The notes: a model not told the origin generated them from the sequence alone. Counted from the stretch's first letter, positions 1-6,466 are shown. The stretch: 6,466 bases of DNA from Planctomycetota bacterium (GCA_021826605.1 JAKAZF010000166.1:1-6466); one strand, 5' to 3'. Numbers and translations are program-made.

Positions 1-82
1 CGAACACCAGATATCACGACGAATCGAGGAAATGATGGAAGTAACGCTCACACAATCGTTGCGGGAGGGTCGAAACCACAAC

Positions 83-2824
83 ATGGCAACTGGCATGTCC
101 ATGCGCCGGCTGATCGCCTTGGCCGCTGTCGGGGTAGGCGCATTGGGTTTTTCAGCCATGCGTATTTGCGCCAATCCGCCGGTTTCCGGCTATCAGTTGC
201 TCTGGTCGAGTCAATTTAATGGAAATTCACTTAATGCGCTGAAATGGAATTTTGGCCAACCCTGGAGCAGCAATGTTCCGCCAGGCAGCAACAGCATTGG
301 CGAACCCGGAAATGTGACGGTTTCCAATAACACACTGAATCTCACCGCACAAAATCAAAGCACCGATGGTTATGGGTATACCACGGGACTGGTCAATACC
401 AGCGGGCGACTGAACTTCACCTACGGTTACGTGGAAGCGCAGATACAAGTGCCCTACACGCTTGGGACCTGGCCGGCATTTTGGATGCTGCAAAATGGCT
501 GGCCGCCGGAAATTGATGTCATGGAAGTTCCCCAGCAGTCGTATAACAATCAATCCGGCTCCGTCGGTACGGCGTACGATTATTACGCGACCTATCACTA
601 TACCAACTCCAGTGGGCAAGCCGCCTCCGCTGGAAGCGGCATGCACTATACCGGCGTTAATGAAGCCACAAGTTTCAATGACTACGGGATGATGTGGACG
701 CCTGACGCCATCAGCTTTTATTTCAACGGAAATCTCGTTGATACCATTACCAGTTCGCAGGCAAATATCGCCCAAAGCCAGAATATGTATCTGTTGCTGG
801 ATCTGGCCATCGGCGGCTGGCCGGGAAATCCGCCTTCCTGGGCCAGTTTTCCAACCACGATGCAGATCAAGAACGTCAACGTCTGGCAGCTGTCCCCAGG
901 CAATATGACCATGAACTGGGCGGGAACGGGTCCCACGGCCGCATGGAACAGTGGCTCGTCCTGGCAAAATGGTGTTATACCTACGCTCGGTTCGGAAACC
1001 GCCGTGTTTGGTCAAACCGGTTCGAGTTCCACCAAGGTCCAATGGTCCAATTTCCAGACCGTCGGAAATCTGACATTCAACGGCGGCACTACCAACTATA
1101 CTCTGGGAGAACTGAACACGACCGGATTAATGCTGGCCAACGACACCGGTACCGCGACGATAACGGCCAATTCCTATCAAGGTCACAGCGATTCCATTTC
1201 CATTGCGTCCGAATTGGAACTTTACAACAACACCAATATCGTCAACAACATGTCCAATGACGTACAGATTTATGGCGATATCTACGGCGAAGGCGCATTA
1301 AGCGTGCAGAATGGCGGTATTGATGTCCACAGCACGATTACCAATGCCGGAGGCATCAATGTTGATAACGGTGGAAGCATTATACTCAGCGATGGGAGCA
1401 TCAACACACCTGCCAATGACGTTAATCTAAGTAACGCGCCCGGAAGCAATGCCAGCATGACCGTGCTGGGCGCGTCATCATCCGTTAACGCCCGCGTGTT
1501 GCGCGTCGGCGGATATAATGGTGGCTACGCGACATTCACACAGAATGCCGGGACCGTGGCCTCGCAGACCTGGTTTGTCGTGGGGCAATCCGGCACCGCC
1601 AGCGGGCAAGCTACGATTAACGGCGGAACACTGGCGGTGCGCGCCGGCGGCGGCACCAGCGGTGATCTCGAGTTGGGCGTATTTAATTCCGCTTCCGGCG
1701 TGTTGAATATCAACGGCACCGGAACGGTAGCATTGTTAAATAATTCCAATATCATCCTGGGATCACGCGGAACAAGCGGCAATGGCACGCTTAATCAAAA
1801 TTCCGGCACCGTGGAATTTTACTCCGATAATGGAAGCACCCTCGGAGGCACCGGGACTGTGATTTTGGGCCGCAACGGTTCCAGCGGTGTGTATACTTAC
1901 AATCTCAACGGCGGCGTATTGGAAGCACCTCAAATTGAAAGTTCCAGCGGCACATCCAATTTCACTTTCAATGGCGGAACACTGAAAGCTGATGAAAATA
2001 ACTCAATGTTCATGCAGGGACTTTCAAATGCCACCATTGGAAGTCATGGCGGCACCATTAATTCCAATGGATTTAATATCAGCATTGGACAAAATATTTC
2101 CGGCACCGGCATGTTGAATATCACTGGTGGCGGCACCGTGACGCTTTCCGGCAGCAATACCTATTCCGGCGGCACTACCATAACGGGAACGACACTCCTG
2201 CTGGCCAACACGACTGGATCGGCTACGGGTTCGGGCGCTATTACGCTTGGACCCGGCGGTGTTCTCGGAGGCACGGGCGTCATCAGCGTTGCGGCGGGTG
2301 GTAAACTTGGCGGTACCGGTGCCGTAACGAGTCCACTGACTACGGCAGCCGGCGGCACGCTCTCCCCGGGAGCCAATGATCCGGGCGGCGTTCTAACCAT
2401 TGCCAATACGTTGACAATCGGCAATGGCACCGATTTGACTTTTTATCTTTCCGGACCTTCGGGCGGCACGAATTCCAATAGCCTGATACGGGTTTCCGGA
2501 ACCACGGGCACCAACGGCAATCTGACCATCGGCCAACAGGTGACCGTATCGCTGCAATCCGGCGGCACATTGTCCGCGGGCATATACCACCTGATTTCCT
2601 ACAGCGGTCAACTGGATAATCTGAGTAATCATTTCAGCGGATGGAGCCTTTCCGGCGTTAATCTCTCTGGAATGACGTATCGTTTCAGCGTACAAAGCTC
2701 GCCCGATAATCTGGACCTTGTCATCGCCGCCGCACCGACTCCGGAACCGGCAACACTGTTGCTGTTATCCACCGGTGCACTGGGGCTGCTGACGCGACGC
2801 AAGCAGCGCCGGGGCGTGATCTGA
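83..2824 (+). CDS. Secreted GH16 beta-glucanase (laminarinase type) with beta-repeat passenger region and PEP-CTERM anchor
   Basis: Likely an exported endo-1,3-beta-glucanase of glycoside hydrolase family 16. Numbered from 83 (913 aa), a signal peptide spans 1-30 (basic MRR, hydrophobic core, probable cut after ICA). The GH16 domain covers about 37-269. It shows TWPAFWML (W130, W134) and the catalytic motif EIDVMEV with E143 nucleophile, D145 and E148 acid/base. The ExDxxE spacing is that of laminarinases, agarases and carrageenases rather than lichenases (ExDxE). MYLLLDLAIGG and a final VNVWQ are also typical. A linker with WNSGSSW (W288) opens a long Gly/Asn/Thr-rich beta-repeat region to about 770, with a PATR-type motif (SGSNTYSGGTT) near 690-700. 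The tail is PEP at 887-889, a hydrophobic stretch, then RRKQRR, i.e. an exosortase sorting signal. The mature protein has no cysteine. The frame is open from ATGs at 32 and 35, where GAGGA (26-30) lies very close. I prefer 83 because it gives a normal-length signal peptide, though its GGGAGGG (63-69) is rather distant. Substrate is inferred from family and neighbours. Confidence 0.9.
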   Translation: MATGMSMRRLIALAAVGVGALGFSAMRICANPPVSGYQLLWSSQFNGNSLNALKWNFGQPWSSNVPPGSNSIGEPGNVTVSNNTLNLTAQNQSTDGYGYTTGLVNTSGRLNFTYGYVEAQIQVPYTLGTWPAFWMLQNGWPPEIDVMEVPQQSYNNQSGSVGTAYDYYATYHYTNSSGQAASAGSGMHYTGVNEATSFNDYGMMWTPDAISFYFNGNLVDTITSSQANIAQSQNMYLLLDLAIGGWPGNPPSWASFPTTMQIKNVNVWQLSPGNMTMNWAGTGPTAAWNSGSSWQNGVIPTLGSETAVFGQTGSSSTKVQWSNFQTVGNLTFNGGTTNYTLGELNTTGLMLANDTGTATITANSYQGHSDSISIASELELYNNTNIVNNMSNDVQIYGDIYGEGALSVQNGGIDVHSTITNAGGINVDNGGSIILSDGSINTPANDVNLSNAPGSNASMTVLGASSSVNARVLRVGGYNGGYATFTQNAGTVASQTWFVVGQSGTASGQATINGGTLAVRAGGGTSGDLELGVFNSASGVLNINGTGTVALLNNSNIILGSRGTSGNGTLNQNSGTVEFYSDNGSTLGGTGTVILGRNGSSGVYTYNLNGGVLEAPQIESSSGTSNFTFNGGTLKADENNSMFMQGLSNATIGSHGGTINSNGFNISIGQNISGTGMLNITGGGTVTLSGSNTYSGGTTITGTTLLLANTTGSATGSGAITLGPGGVLGGTGVISVAAGGKLGGTGAVTSPLTTAAGGTLSPGANDPGGVLTIANTLTIGNGTDLTFYLSGPSGGTNSNSLIRVSGTTGTNGNLTIGQQVTVSLQSGGTLSAGIYHLISYSGQLDNLSNHFSGWSLSGVNLSGMTYRFSVQSSPDNLDLVIAAAPTPEPATLLLLSTGALGLLTRRKQRRGVI
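1499..1958 (+). repeat. Five degenerate tandem beta-repeats within the GH16 protein
   Basis: Residues 473 to about 625 of the GH16 protein fall into five consecutive units of roughly 26-36 residues. Each starts with a hydrophobic residue and Gly (LRVGG, VVGQSG, LELGVF, IILGSRG, VILGRNG), continues through a GxxxxN stretch, and ends near an N-G/S-G-T/V turn (NAGTV, NGGTL, NGTGTV, NSGTV, NGGVL). The underlying DNA uses different codons in each unit, so the repetition is protein-level and old rather than a recent DNA expansion. The pattern fits a parallel beta-helix or passenger-like solenoid; the fold is inferred. Confidence 0.6.
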
Positions 2825-2933
2825 TCGATTGCATTGTGCCACATAATGATACAAAATCAGAAGTTTTTTTTCATAAATGAGCCTATTAACGCAGGCTGAC
2901 TCATGCTACAGTACATCTATGTGTCGGAGGGCG

Positions 2934-2957
2934 GATGGCGTTGTGCCATCAGTTTTT
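2934..2957 (+). terminator. Hairpin plus T-run: intrinsic terminator or attenuator in the gap before the anchored GH128 gene
   Basis: GATGGC (2934-2939), a five-base loop GTTGT, and GCCATC (2945-2950) make a perfect 6-bp stem. It is followed after AG by five T (2953-2957). It lies 110 bp after the GH16 stop and about 28 bp before the Shine-Dalgarno site of the next gene. It could end GH16 transcription, or sit in the GH128 leader and act as an attenuator. The short stem and short T-run mean termination would be modest. Confidence 0.45.
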
Positions 2958-2984
2958 GCGACGGGTGCGAAAGAGGCTTTTTTC

Positions 2985-2989
2985 AGGAG
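2985..2989 (+). promoter_or_regulatory. Shine-Dalgarno site that fixes the GH128 start at 2997
   Basis: AGGAG ends 7 bases before the ATG at 2997, which is ideal spacing. The frame stays open upstream to an ATG at 2877, but that start has no purine-rich site and would place the 2934-2957 hairpin inside the coding region. This decides the start in favour of 2997. Confidence 0.8.
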
Positions 2990-2996
2990 TTCATTG

Positions 2997-5204
2997 ATGA
3001 CTGATCGCAACTTGAATGGGAGAGATCGCCTGCGACATGTTCCGCTATTGCGACCGAGCGGGTTGGGACCGGAGTCTCGGCCGAACACGCAGGCCATACG
3101 GCGTACACTGTACCTCTGTGCTGCGATGTTCGCCGGAACATTACCGGCTTTCGTGCACGCGAACATACTGTCATCCAAACGCGGATTTGCCGACGTACAT
3201 GCCAACTACAACGACTTACAGGCCTCCGGCGCCGGATGGTATTACACCTGGGGCCCAGGCCCCGCAAACCCCGGCAACTACAACGCCAATTTTTACCCTA
3301 TGTTCTGGATGGCCCCCAGCCAGAGTACCATCAACACCGTTGTAGCCAGACATCCGCAGTATGTGCTGGGATTCAACGAACCGGATAATCCGACCCAATC
3401 GAACATGACCGTCGCACAGGCCATTTCCTCGTGGCGGATGATCTCCAGCAGCTTTGCCAATACATCAACACAGCTTGTAAGCCCGGCCGTCGAAGATACG
3501 ACCACGGGGCATCAATGGCTTGAAAACTTCATGAGCCAGGCAAAAGCTGATAATCTGAAAGTCAATGCCGTTGCTTTTCACTGGTACGACAATGGCAATC
3601 CGTTGACGCCGCAGCAGGACGCCACCAATTTTCTCAACGCGGTAGCCTGGTACCATAACACGTTTAAGTTGCCGGTGTTTATAACAGAATTTGCGATCTA
3701 CGACTGGGGTGGCGGTTATACCACCGCCCAGATGCAGACCGGTGAACAGCAGTTTCTCAATATTGTTACACCTCAACTCGATGCGCTTAGTTATGTCGCG
3801 GGCTATTCCTATTACAATTGGTTCAGTGGCCTGCCTCTCTATTCCACGCAAAGCGGCGTCAGTGGCAATCCGGATGTTCCGACCCCGTTGGGTTACACAT
3901 ATATCGGAGCGGTTGGAACCGGAACCACCGCAAATATCAGCGGTGAAAACCTTGGAGAGCATGTGGCGTATCTTACCGGCGGCACGCTTACCATGACGGC
4001 CGGTCCAGGAACCGTTAAATACATCGATGCACTGGCCAATACCAGTTATATTACCGGAAACATGAATTGGAGCCTGGACCCGTCCTCTACAAGCAACTGG
4101 GTTCGTGTTTTACCGGGCGCAACGCTTTATAAATCGGGAAATAACATCGTCACGCTCGGCGGCGGCACGATCACGAACGACGGAACCATTCAGGTCGGAC
4201 AGGGCATACTGCGCATTGCAGGCTCCACCACTGGCAGTGGATCCATTTATATCTCCAGCGTCGGCGGAACGATGGGGTCCACCGCCACGCTGCAAATCTC
4301 CGGTAATATCGATATTGCCACCCCGATTACATTTGCAGAGCGCAACGATCCAGGCGGTTCGGTCGGCATTGAAAGTGTCGGCGGAAATAACACGCTCAGT
4401 GGACCGATGGAAATCACTGCCGGCGGTGATCAGGCCCGTGTGCAGTCGGATACAGGGCTTTTGACGTTGAGCGGACCGGTCACCACCAATACAACCACCG
4501 CAAGCAATCTGTACCTGCAAGGGGCCGGAAACGGGAATATCAGCGGTGCCATATCGGACAACGCCATCAACGCGGCCGGGAAAATCAACATCTGGAAGCA
4601 AGGTACCGGCTTATGGGAGCTAAGCGGCCAGAACACATATACCGGGACGACAACCGTTTCCGCGGGCACACTGCTGATCAGCGGCAGCATTACCAGCACA
4701 ACAAACATTCAAACCGGAGCTACACTCAGTGGCTCGGGTACCATCAGTGCGGCGGTCAGCAGCGCCGGTACGATACACCCCGGAACTGACGGAGCGCCGG
4801 CAACGCTGACCATGACCCGTCTGACGCTGGACAACAACAGCAGCCTGAATTTTATGCTTGATACGCCCAACTCCGCGGCCGGAACGAACGGGAATAGTCT
4901 CATTGCCACGTCTGATACCACGCTGGGTACCGGTATATCGCTGACGATACAGGCTGGCAGCCATTTTGGCATCGGGATTTATCACCTGATCAGTTTTTCG
5001 GGATCTATAAATAATTTGACGGATCTGAATTCATGGACAATCAATGGCCCATCGGGCTTCACATACACATTAAGTGATCCGGCGGGTATGATTAATCTGA
5101 ACGTAACGGCGGTACCGGAACCGGCAACGCTGGGATTGTTTATGGCGGGAGGAATATTCTTATTGCGGCGTAAAACGCGTCGAAACACGGTGATCAATTA
5201 CTGA
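2997..5204 (+). CDS. Secreted GH128-type beta-1,3-glucanase with PATR repeat region and PEP-CTERM anchor
   Basis: A 735-aa exported enzyme with a Glyco_hydro_cc (Asl1-like, GH128) catalytic domain; characterised GH128 members cleave beta-1,3-glucan. The leader has an unusually long n-region (about 34 residues) before the hydrophobic core, with a probable cut after VHA55. The GH128 domain spans about 56-305: WYYTWGP (W81, W85), FYPMFW (W104), LGFNEPD with E128 as likely acid/base, HWY (H195), ITEFA with E231 as likely nucleophile, and YNWFSG (W275). Residues from about 310 to 600 are Gly/Thr/Ser-rich beta repeats containing a clear PATR motif, GTGLWELSGQNTYTGTTTVS, starting near 535. The last ~110 residues resemble the end of the GH16 protein (shared GIYHLIS). 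PEP lies at 707-709, followed by a hydrophobic segment and RRKTRR, the exosortase tail. The mature protein has no cysteine. Start chosen by AGGAG at 2985-2989. Exact substrate and mode of cleavage are not visible. Confidence 0.88.
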   Translation: MTDRNLNGRDRLRHVPLLRPSGLGPESRPNTQAIRRTLYLCAAMFAGTLPAFVHANILSSKRGFADVHANYNDLQASGAGWYYTWGPGPANPGNYNANFYPMFWMAPSQSTINTVVARHPQYVLGFNEPDNPTQSNMTVAQAISSWRMISSSFANTSTQLVSPAVEDTTTGHQWLENFMSQAKADNLKVNAVAFHWYDNGNPLTPQQDATNFLNAVAWYHNTFKLPVFITEFAIYDWGGGYTTAQMQTGEQQFLNIVTPQLDALSYVAGYSYYNWFSGLPLYSTQSGVSGNPDVPTPLGYTYIGAVGTGTTANISGENLGEHVAYLTGGTLTMTAGPGTVKYIDALANTSYITGNMNWSLDPSSTSNWVRVLPGATLYKSGNNIVTLGGGTITNDGTIQVGQGILRIAGSTTGSGSIYISSVGGTMGSTATLQISGNIDIATPITFAERNDPGGSVGIESVGGNNTLSGPMEITAGGDQARVQSDTGLLTLSGPVTTNTTTASNLYLQGAGNGNISGAISDNAINAAGKINIWKQGTGLWELSGQNTYTGTTTVSAGTLLISGSITSTTNIQTGATLSGSGTISAAVSSAGTIHPGTDGAPATLTMTRLTLDNNSSLNFMLDTPNSAAGTNGNSLIATSDTTLGTGISLTIQAGSHFGIGIYHLISFSGSINNLTDLNSWTINGPSGFTYTLSDPAGMINLNVTAVPEPATLGLFMAGGIFLLRRKTRRNTVINY

Positions 5205-5218
5205 CCGCAGTTTCAATT

Positions 5219-5245
5219 CCGGCAATGTTATCGTCAGCGTTGCGG
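5219..5245 (+). other. Weak imperfect hairpin in the gap between the two GH128 genes
   Basis: Bases 5219-5227 can pair with 5238-5245 (CCG and CAATG against CGTTG and CGG, one G-T pair and one bulged G) around a 10-base loop. Only three T follow, so it is a poor terminator candidate; it may be chance. The rest of this 81-bp gap holds a TATAAG (5250-5255) resembling a -10 box, but GTTATC 17 bp upstream is a poor -35, so I do not call a promoter. Confidence 0.2.
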
Positions 5246-5272
5246 ACTTTATAAGAGTTGTCTCTTCCAGAC

Positions 5273-5278
5273 AAAGGA
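5273..5278 (+). promoter_or_regulatory. Shine-Dalgarno site of the compact GH128 gene
   Basis: AAAGGA ends 7 bases before the ATG at 5286. A second ATG follows at once at 5289, but the spacing favours 5286. Confidence 0.7.
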
Positions 5279-5285
5279 TAAAAGT

Positions 5286-6116
5286 ATGATGCCCAATCGC
5301 AGACTCATCCCTGTCATTTTAATGCTTGTCTGTACATTCGTACCGTTGCGTGCCAACGTCTTCGCCCACAGCATAAAAAAAGGAGTGGGCATGGGACCTG
5401 GAAAACATCCCGGGCAGTGGCAAAAGTGTTTGGAAGCTCTGCACGTACATGGGGTTTACGACTGGGGGTCCCAGCGGTCCGGTGCCACACCAAAATCGAT
5501 CACATTTGTTCCCATGATCTGGGGTTATTACCCCAAGAGCCTGCCTGCGGCGATAAAGCAGATTATTCGTTATCATCAGTCCGGTCTGGTTCAGGCCATG
5601 CTCGGATTCAATGAGCCGGATAACCGTACGCAGTCTCACGTGCCGGTTTCGACAGCCTTGAAAGCGTGGCCGGAATTGGAATCGGCGGGTATCCCATTGG
5701 GCAGTCCGGCGTGTGTACATCCGGACAGCCCGTGGATGAAAGCGTTCATGCGCGGGGTACAACGGCATCACTACCGGGTCAATTTCATCTGCATTCACTG
5801 GTATGGCGGTCCAAACCCGCGGGGCTTTATTGGCATGCTGCGAAACATCCATAACTTGTATCATCGCCCGCTCTGGATTACCGAATTCGCGGTCGGCGAT
5901 TGGCATGCCAATAAGATGCACCCGAATAAATACTCGCCGCAAGTCGTCGCCCGATTTATGCGAGCGGTACTTCCAGCCATGAATCGTCTGCCCTATGTGC
6001 AGCGCTACGCCTGGTTTCCGGCTAGAAAATCCAAATTCACCGCATTGGGAACCTCCGCTTTAGTTCATAAAAATGGCACACTTACACGGCTGGGACGTAT
6101 TTATGCGGCAGATTAA
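5286..6116 (+). CDS. Secreted compact GH128-type glycoside hydrolase (Glyco_hydro_cc/Asl1-like), no anchor
   Basis: A 276-aa stand-alone member of the same family as the catalytic part of the upstream anchored enzyme, so probably a beta-1,3-glucanase. The signal peptide is about 1-27 (NRR, hydrophobic core, probable cut after VFA). Family motifs follow in order: VYDWGS, FVPMIWG (W79), LGFNEPD with E110 as likely acid/base, HWYGG (H171), WITEFAV with E200 as likely nucleophile, and RYAWF (W243). The protein ends just after the domain (GRIYAAD), with no repeats and no PEP-CTERM tail, so it should be periplasmic or released. By hand count the mature chain has about 30 Lys/Arg against about 10 Asp/Glu, making it strongly basic. 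It has three cysteines (C48, C143, C169), while the mature anchored enzymes have none. It lies 81 bp after the anchored GH128 gene on the same strand, so co-transcription is possible. Substrate specificity within the family cannot be read from sequence alone. Confidence 0.88.
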   Translation: MMPNRRLIPVILMLVCTFVPLRANVFAHSIKKGVGMGPGKHPGQWQKCLEALHVHGVYDWGSQRSGATPKSITFVPMIWGYYPKSLPAAIKQIIRYHQSGLVQAMLGFNEPDNRTQSHVPVSTALKAWPELESAGIPLGSPACVHPDSPWMKAFMRGVQRHHYRVNFICIHWYGGPNPRGFIGMLRNIHNLYHRPLWITEFAVGDWHANKMHPNKYSPQVVARFMRAVLPAMNRLPYVQRYAWFPARKSKFTALGTSALVHKNGTLTRLGRIYAAD

Positions 6117-6126
6117 CATTCCCTCC

Positions 6127-6147
6127 GGCGTCGCCTGAAGGCACGCC
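6127..6147 (+). other. Stable hairpin without T-run after the compact GH128 gene
   Basis: GGCGT (6127-6131) and GCC (6133-6135) pair with GGC (6140-6142) and ACGCC (6143-6147) around a TGAA loop. This gives 8 bp with one bulged C (6132). No T-run follows directly; five T appear only at 6168-6172. It may slow or partly terminate transcription, or protect the 3' end of the upstream message, but it is not a standard intrinsic terminator. Confidence 0.35.
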
Positions 6148-6192
6148 CGGTTGAACACCCAATAAGGTTTTTCCACAAATGATGAGCAATTG

Positions 6193-6466
6193 ATGGTAAA
6201 AAAACTTATTCTCGCAAGCGCCTTATTTTGGATCGCGTCCTTTGCTTATGCACGGGCAACAACATTTTATGTGGATGCCATGCACGGCGCGGATACCAGC
6301 AATGGAATCTCCAGACACACAGCATGGAAAACATTGAGCCGCGTGAACCGCGCCCATCTTGCGCCAGGAGATCAGGTCCTGTTTAAGAGTGGTGACGTGT
6401 GGCACGGGTCCCTGGTGCCCGATGCGTCCGGAAGCCCGAAACATCCCATCGTGTTTGCACGGTATG
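6193..6466 (+). CDS. Secreted right-handed beta-helix protein, N-terminal part (runs off the window)
   Basis: Ninety-one codons are open from the ATG at 6193 to the window end, so the gene is cut at its 3' side. Residues 1-20 form a clean signal peptide (MVKKLIL, hydrophobic core, cut after AYA). The mature part begins TTFYVDAMHGADTSNG, followed by AWKTLSRVN, LAPGDQVLFKSGDVWHG and a final PIVFARY. This is the usual N-terminal cap of right-handed parallel beta-helix proteins, a group that includes polysaccharide lyases, some glycoside hydrolases and carbohydrate-binding surface proteins. No catalytic residues are in view, so activity cannot be assigned. It lies 76 bp after the compact GH128 gene in the same direction. 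Its own Shine-Dalgarno is weak (GAG at 6184-6186). ATGs at 6179 and 6182 are not alternative starts because that frame stops at 6191-6193. Confidence 0.8.
   Translation, partial: MVKKLILASALFWIASFAYARATTFYVDAMHGADTSNGISRHTAWKTLSRVNRAHLAPGDQVLFKSGDVWHGSLVPDASGSPKHPIVFARY

Noticed and set aside
1..82. Upstream gene end or promoter before the GH16 gene
   Set aside because: Only 82 bases are available; no stop codon of a convincing upstream gene and no recognisable promoter pair can be supported.
95..130. Twin-arginine export signal in the GH16 protein (MSMRRLIAL)
   Set aside because: The RR is followed by LIA rather than the xFLK pattern, and the sequence fits an ordinary Sec signal peptide.
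227..1042. Long antisense open frame (271 codons) opposite the GH16 domain
   Set aside because: It is the shadow of a strongly supported gene; its translation shows no signal peptide, domain or motif. The same holds for the antisense frames at 3465-3962, 4110-4601 and 5319-5942.
2821..2871. Run of eight T at 2864-2871 as a GH16 terminator
   Set aside because: The sequence just before it forms only a very weak stem (CTGAT/ATCAG with a 30-base loop), so a T-run alone is not enough.
2934..2960. Sigma-54 promoter (TGGC...TTGC) before the anchored GH128 gene, as seen at some PEP-CTERM genes
   Set aside because: The GG and GC elements are 19 bp apart instead of about 10, so the spacing does not fit.
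2877..2996. Upstream extension of the anchored GH128 frame to ATG 2877
   Set aside because: There is no ribosome binding site at 2877, the extension would bury the hairpin at 2934-2957, and AGGAG at 2985-2989 gives ideal spacing to 2997.
5313..5333. Lipoprotein signal (LVC near residue 16) in the compact GH128 protein
   Set aside because: The residue before the cysteine is Val, not Gly/Ala/Ser, and a normal signal-peptidase site (VFA) follows.

Overview
The window carries four genes, all on the + strand, and reads as a secreted beta-1,3-glucan-degrading locus. The organism is most likely a Gram-negative-type bacterium that uses PEP-CTERM/exosortase sorting. The joining of glycoside hydrolase domains to autotransporter-associated beta-strand (PATR-type) repeats and a PEP-CTERM tail is most familiar from Planctomycetota (Phycisphaerae in particular) and Verrucomicrobiota. 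That taxonomic guess is inference; no RNA gene or other phylogenetic marker is present.

Layout: (1) 83-2824 is a GH16 endo-glucanase (laminarinase type) followed by a long Gly/Asn/Ser/Thr-rich passenger-like beta-repeat region and a PEP-CTERM anchor. (2) 2997-5204 is a GH128 (Glyco_hydro_cc/Asl1-like) glucanase domain followed by a shorter beta-repeat region, a PATR motif and a PEP-CTERM anchor. (3) 5286-6116 is a compact GH128 protein with a signal peptide but no repeat tail and no anchor. (4) 6193 to the window end is the 5' part of a secreted right-handed beta-helix protein. The gaps are 172, 81 and 76 bp. The first gap holds a terminator- or attenuator-like hairpin and the strong ribosome binding site of gene 2. 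The other two hold weaker hairpins. No gap exceeds 300 bp.

How the genes may work together: the GH16 and GH128 families both contain beta-1,3-glucanases, so three neighbouring enzymes point to one substrate class (laminarin, curdlan, callose or fungal-wall glucan). Two enzymes appear to be exported and held at the surface or in the matrix by the PEP-CTERM route, and one appears to be released. The two anchored enzymes share a homologous C-terminal delivery module on unrelated catalytic domains, which looks like modular assembly. No exosortase, SusC/SusD pair, sensor or transporter lies in the window. I see no mobile element, CRISPR array, tRNA or rRNA. The enzyme families are known; the less ordinary parts are the anchored/free GH128 pair, the reuse of the passenger tail, and the leader hairpin before gene 2.
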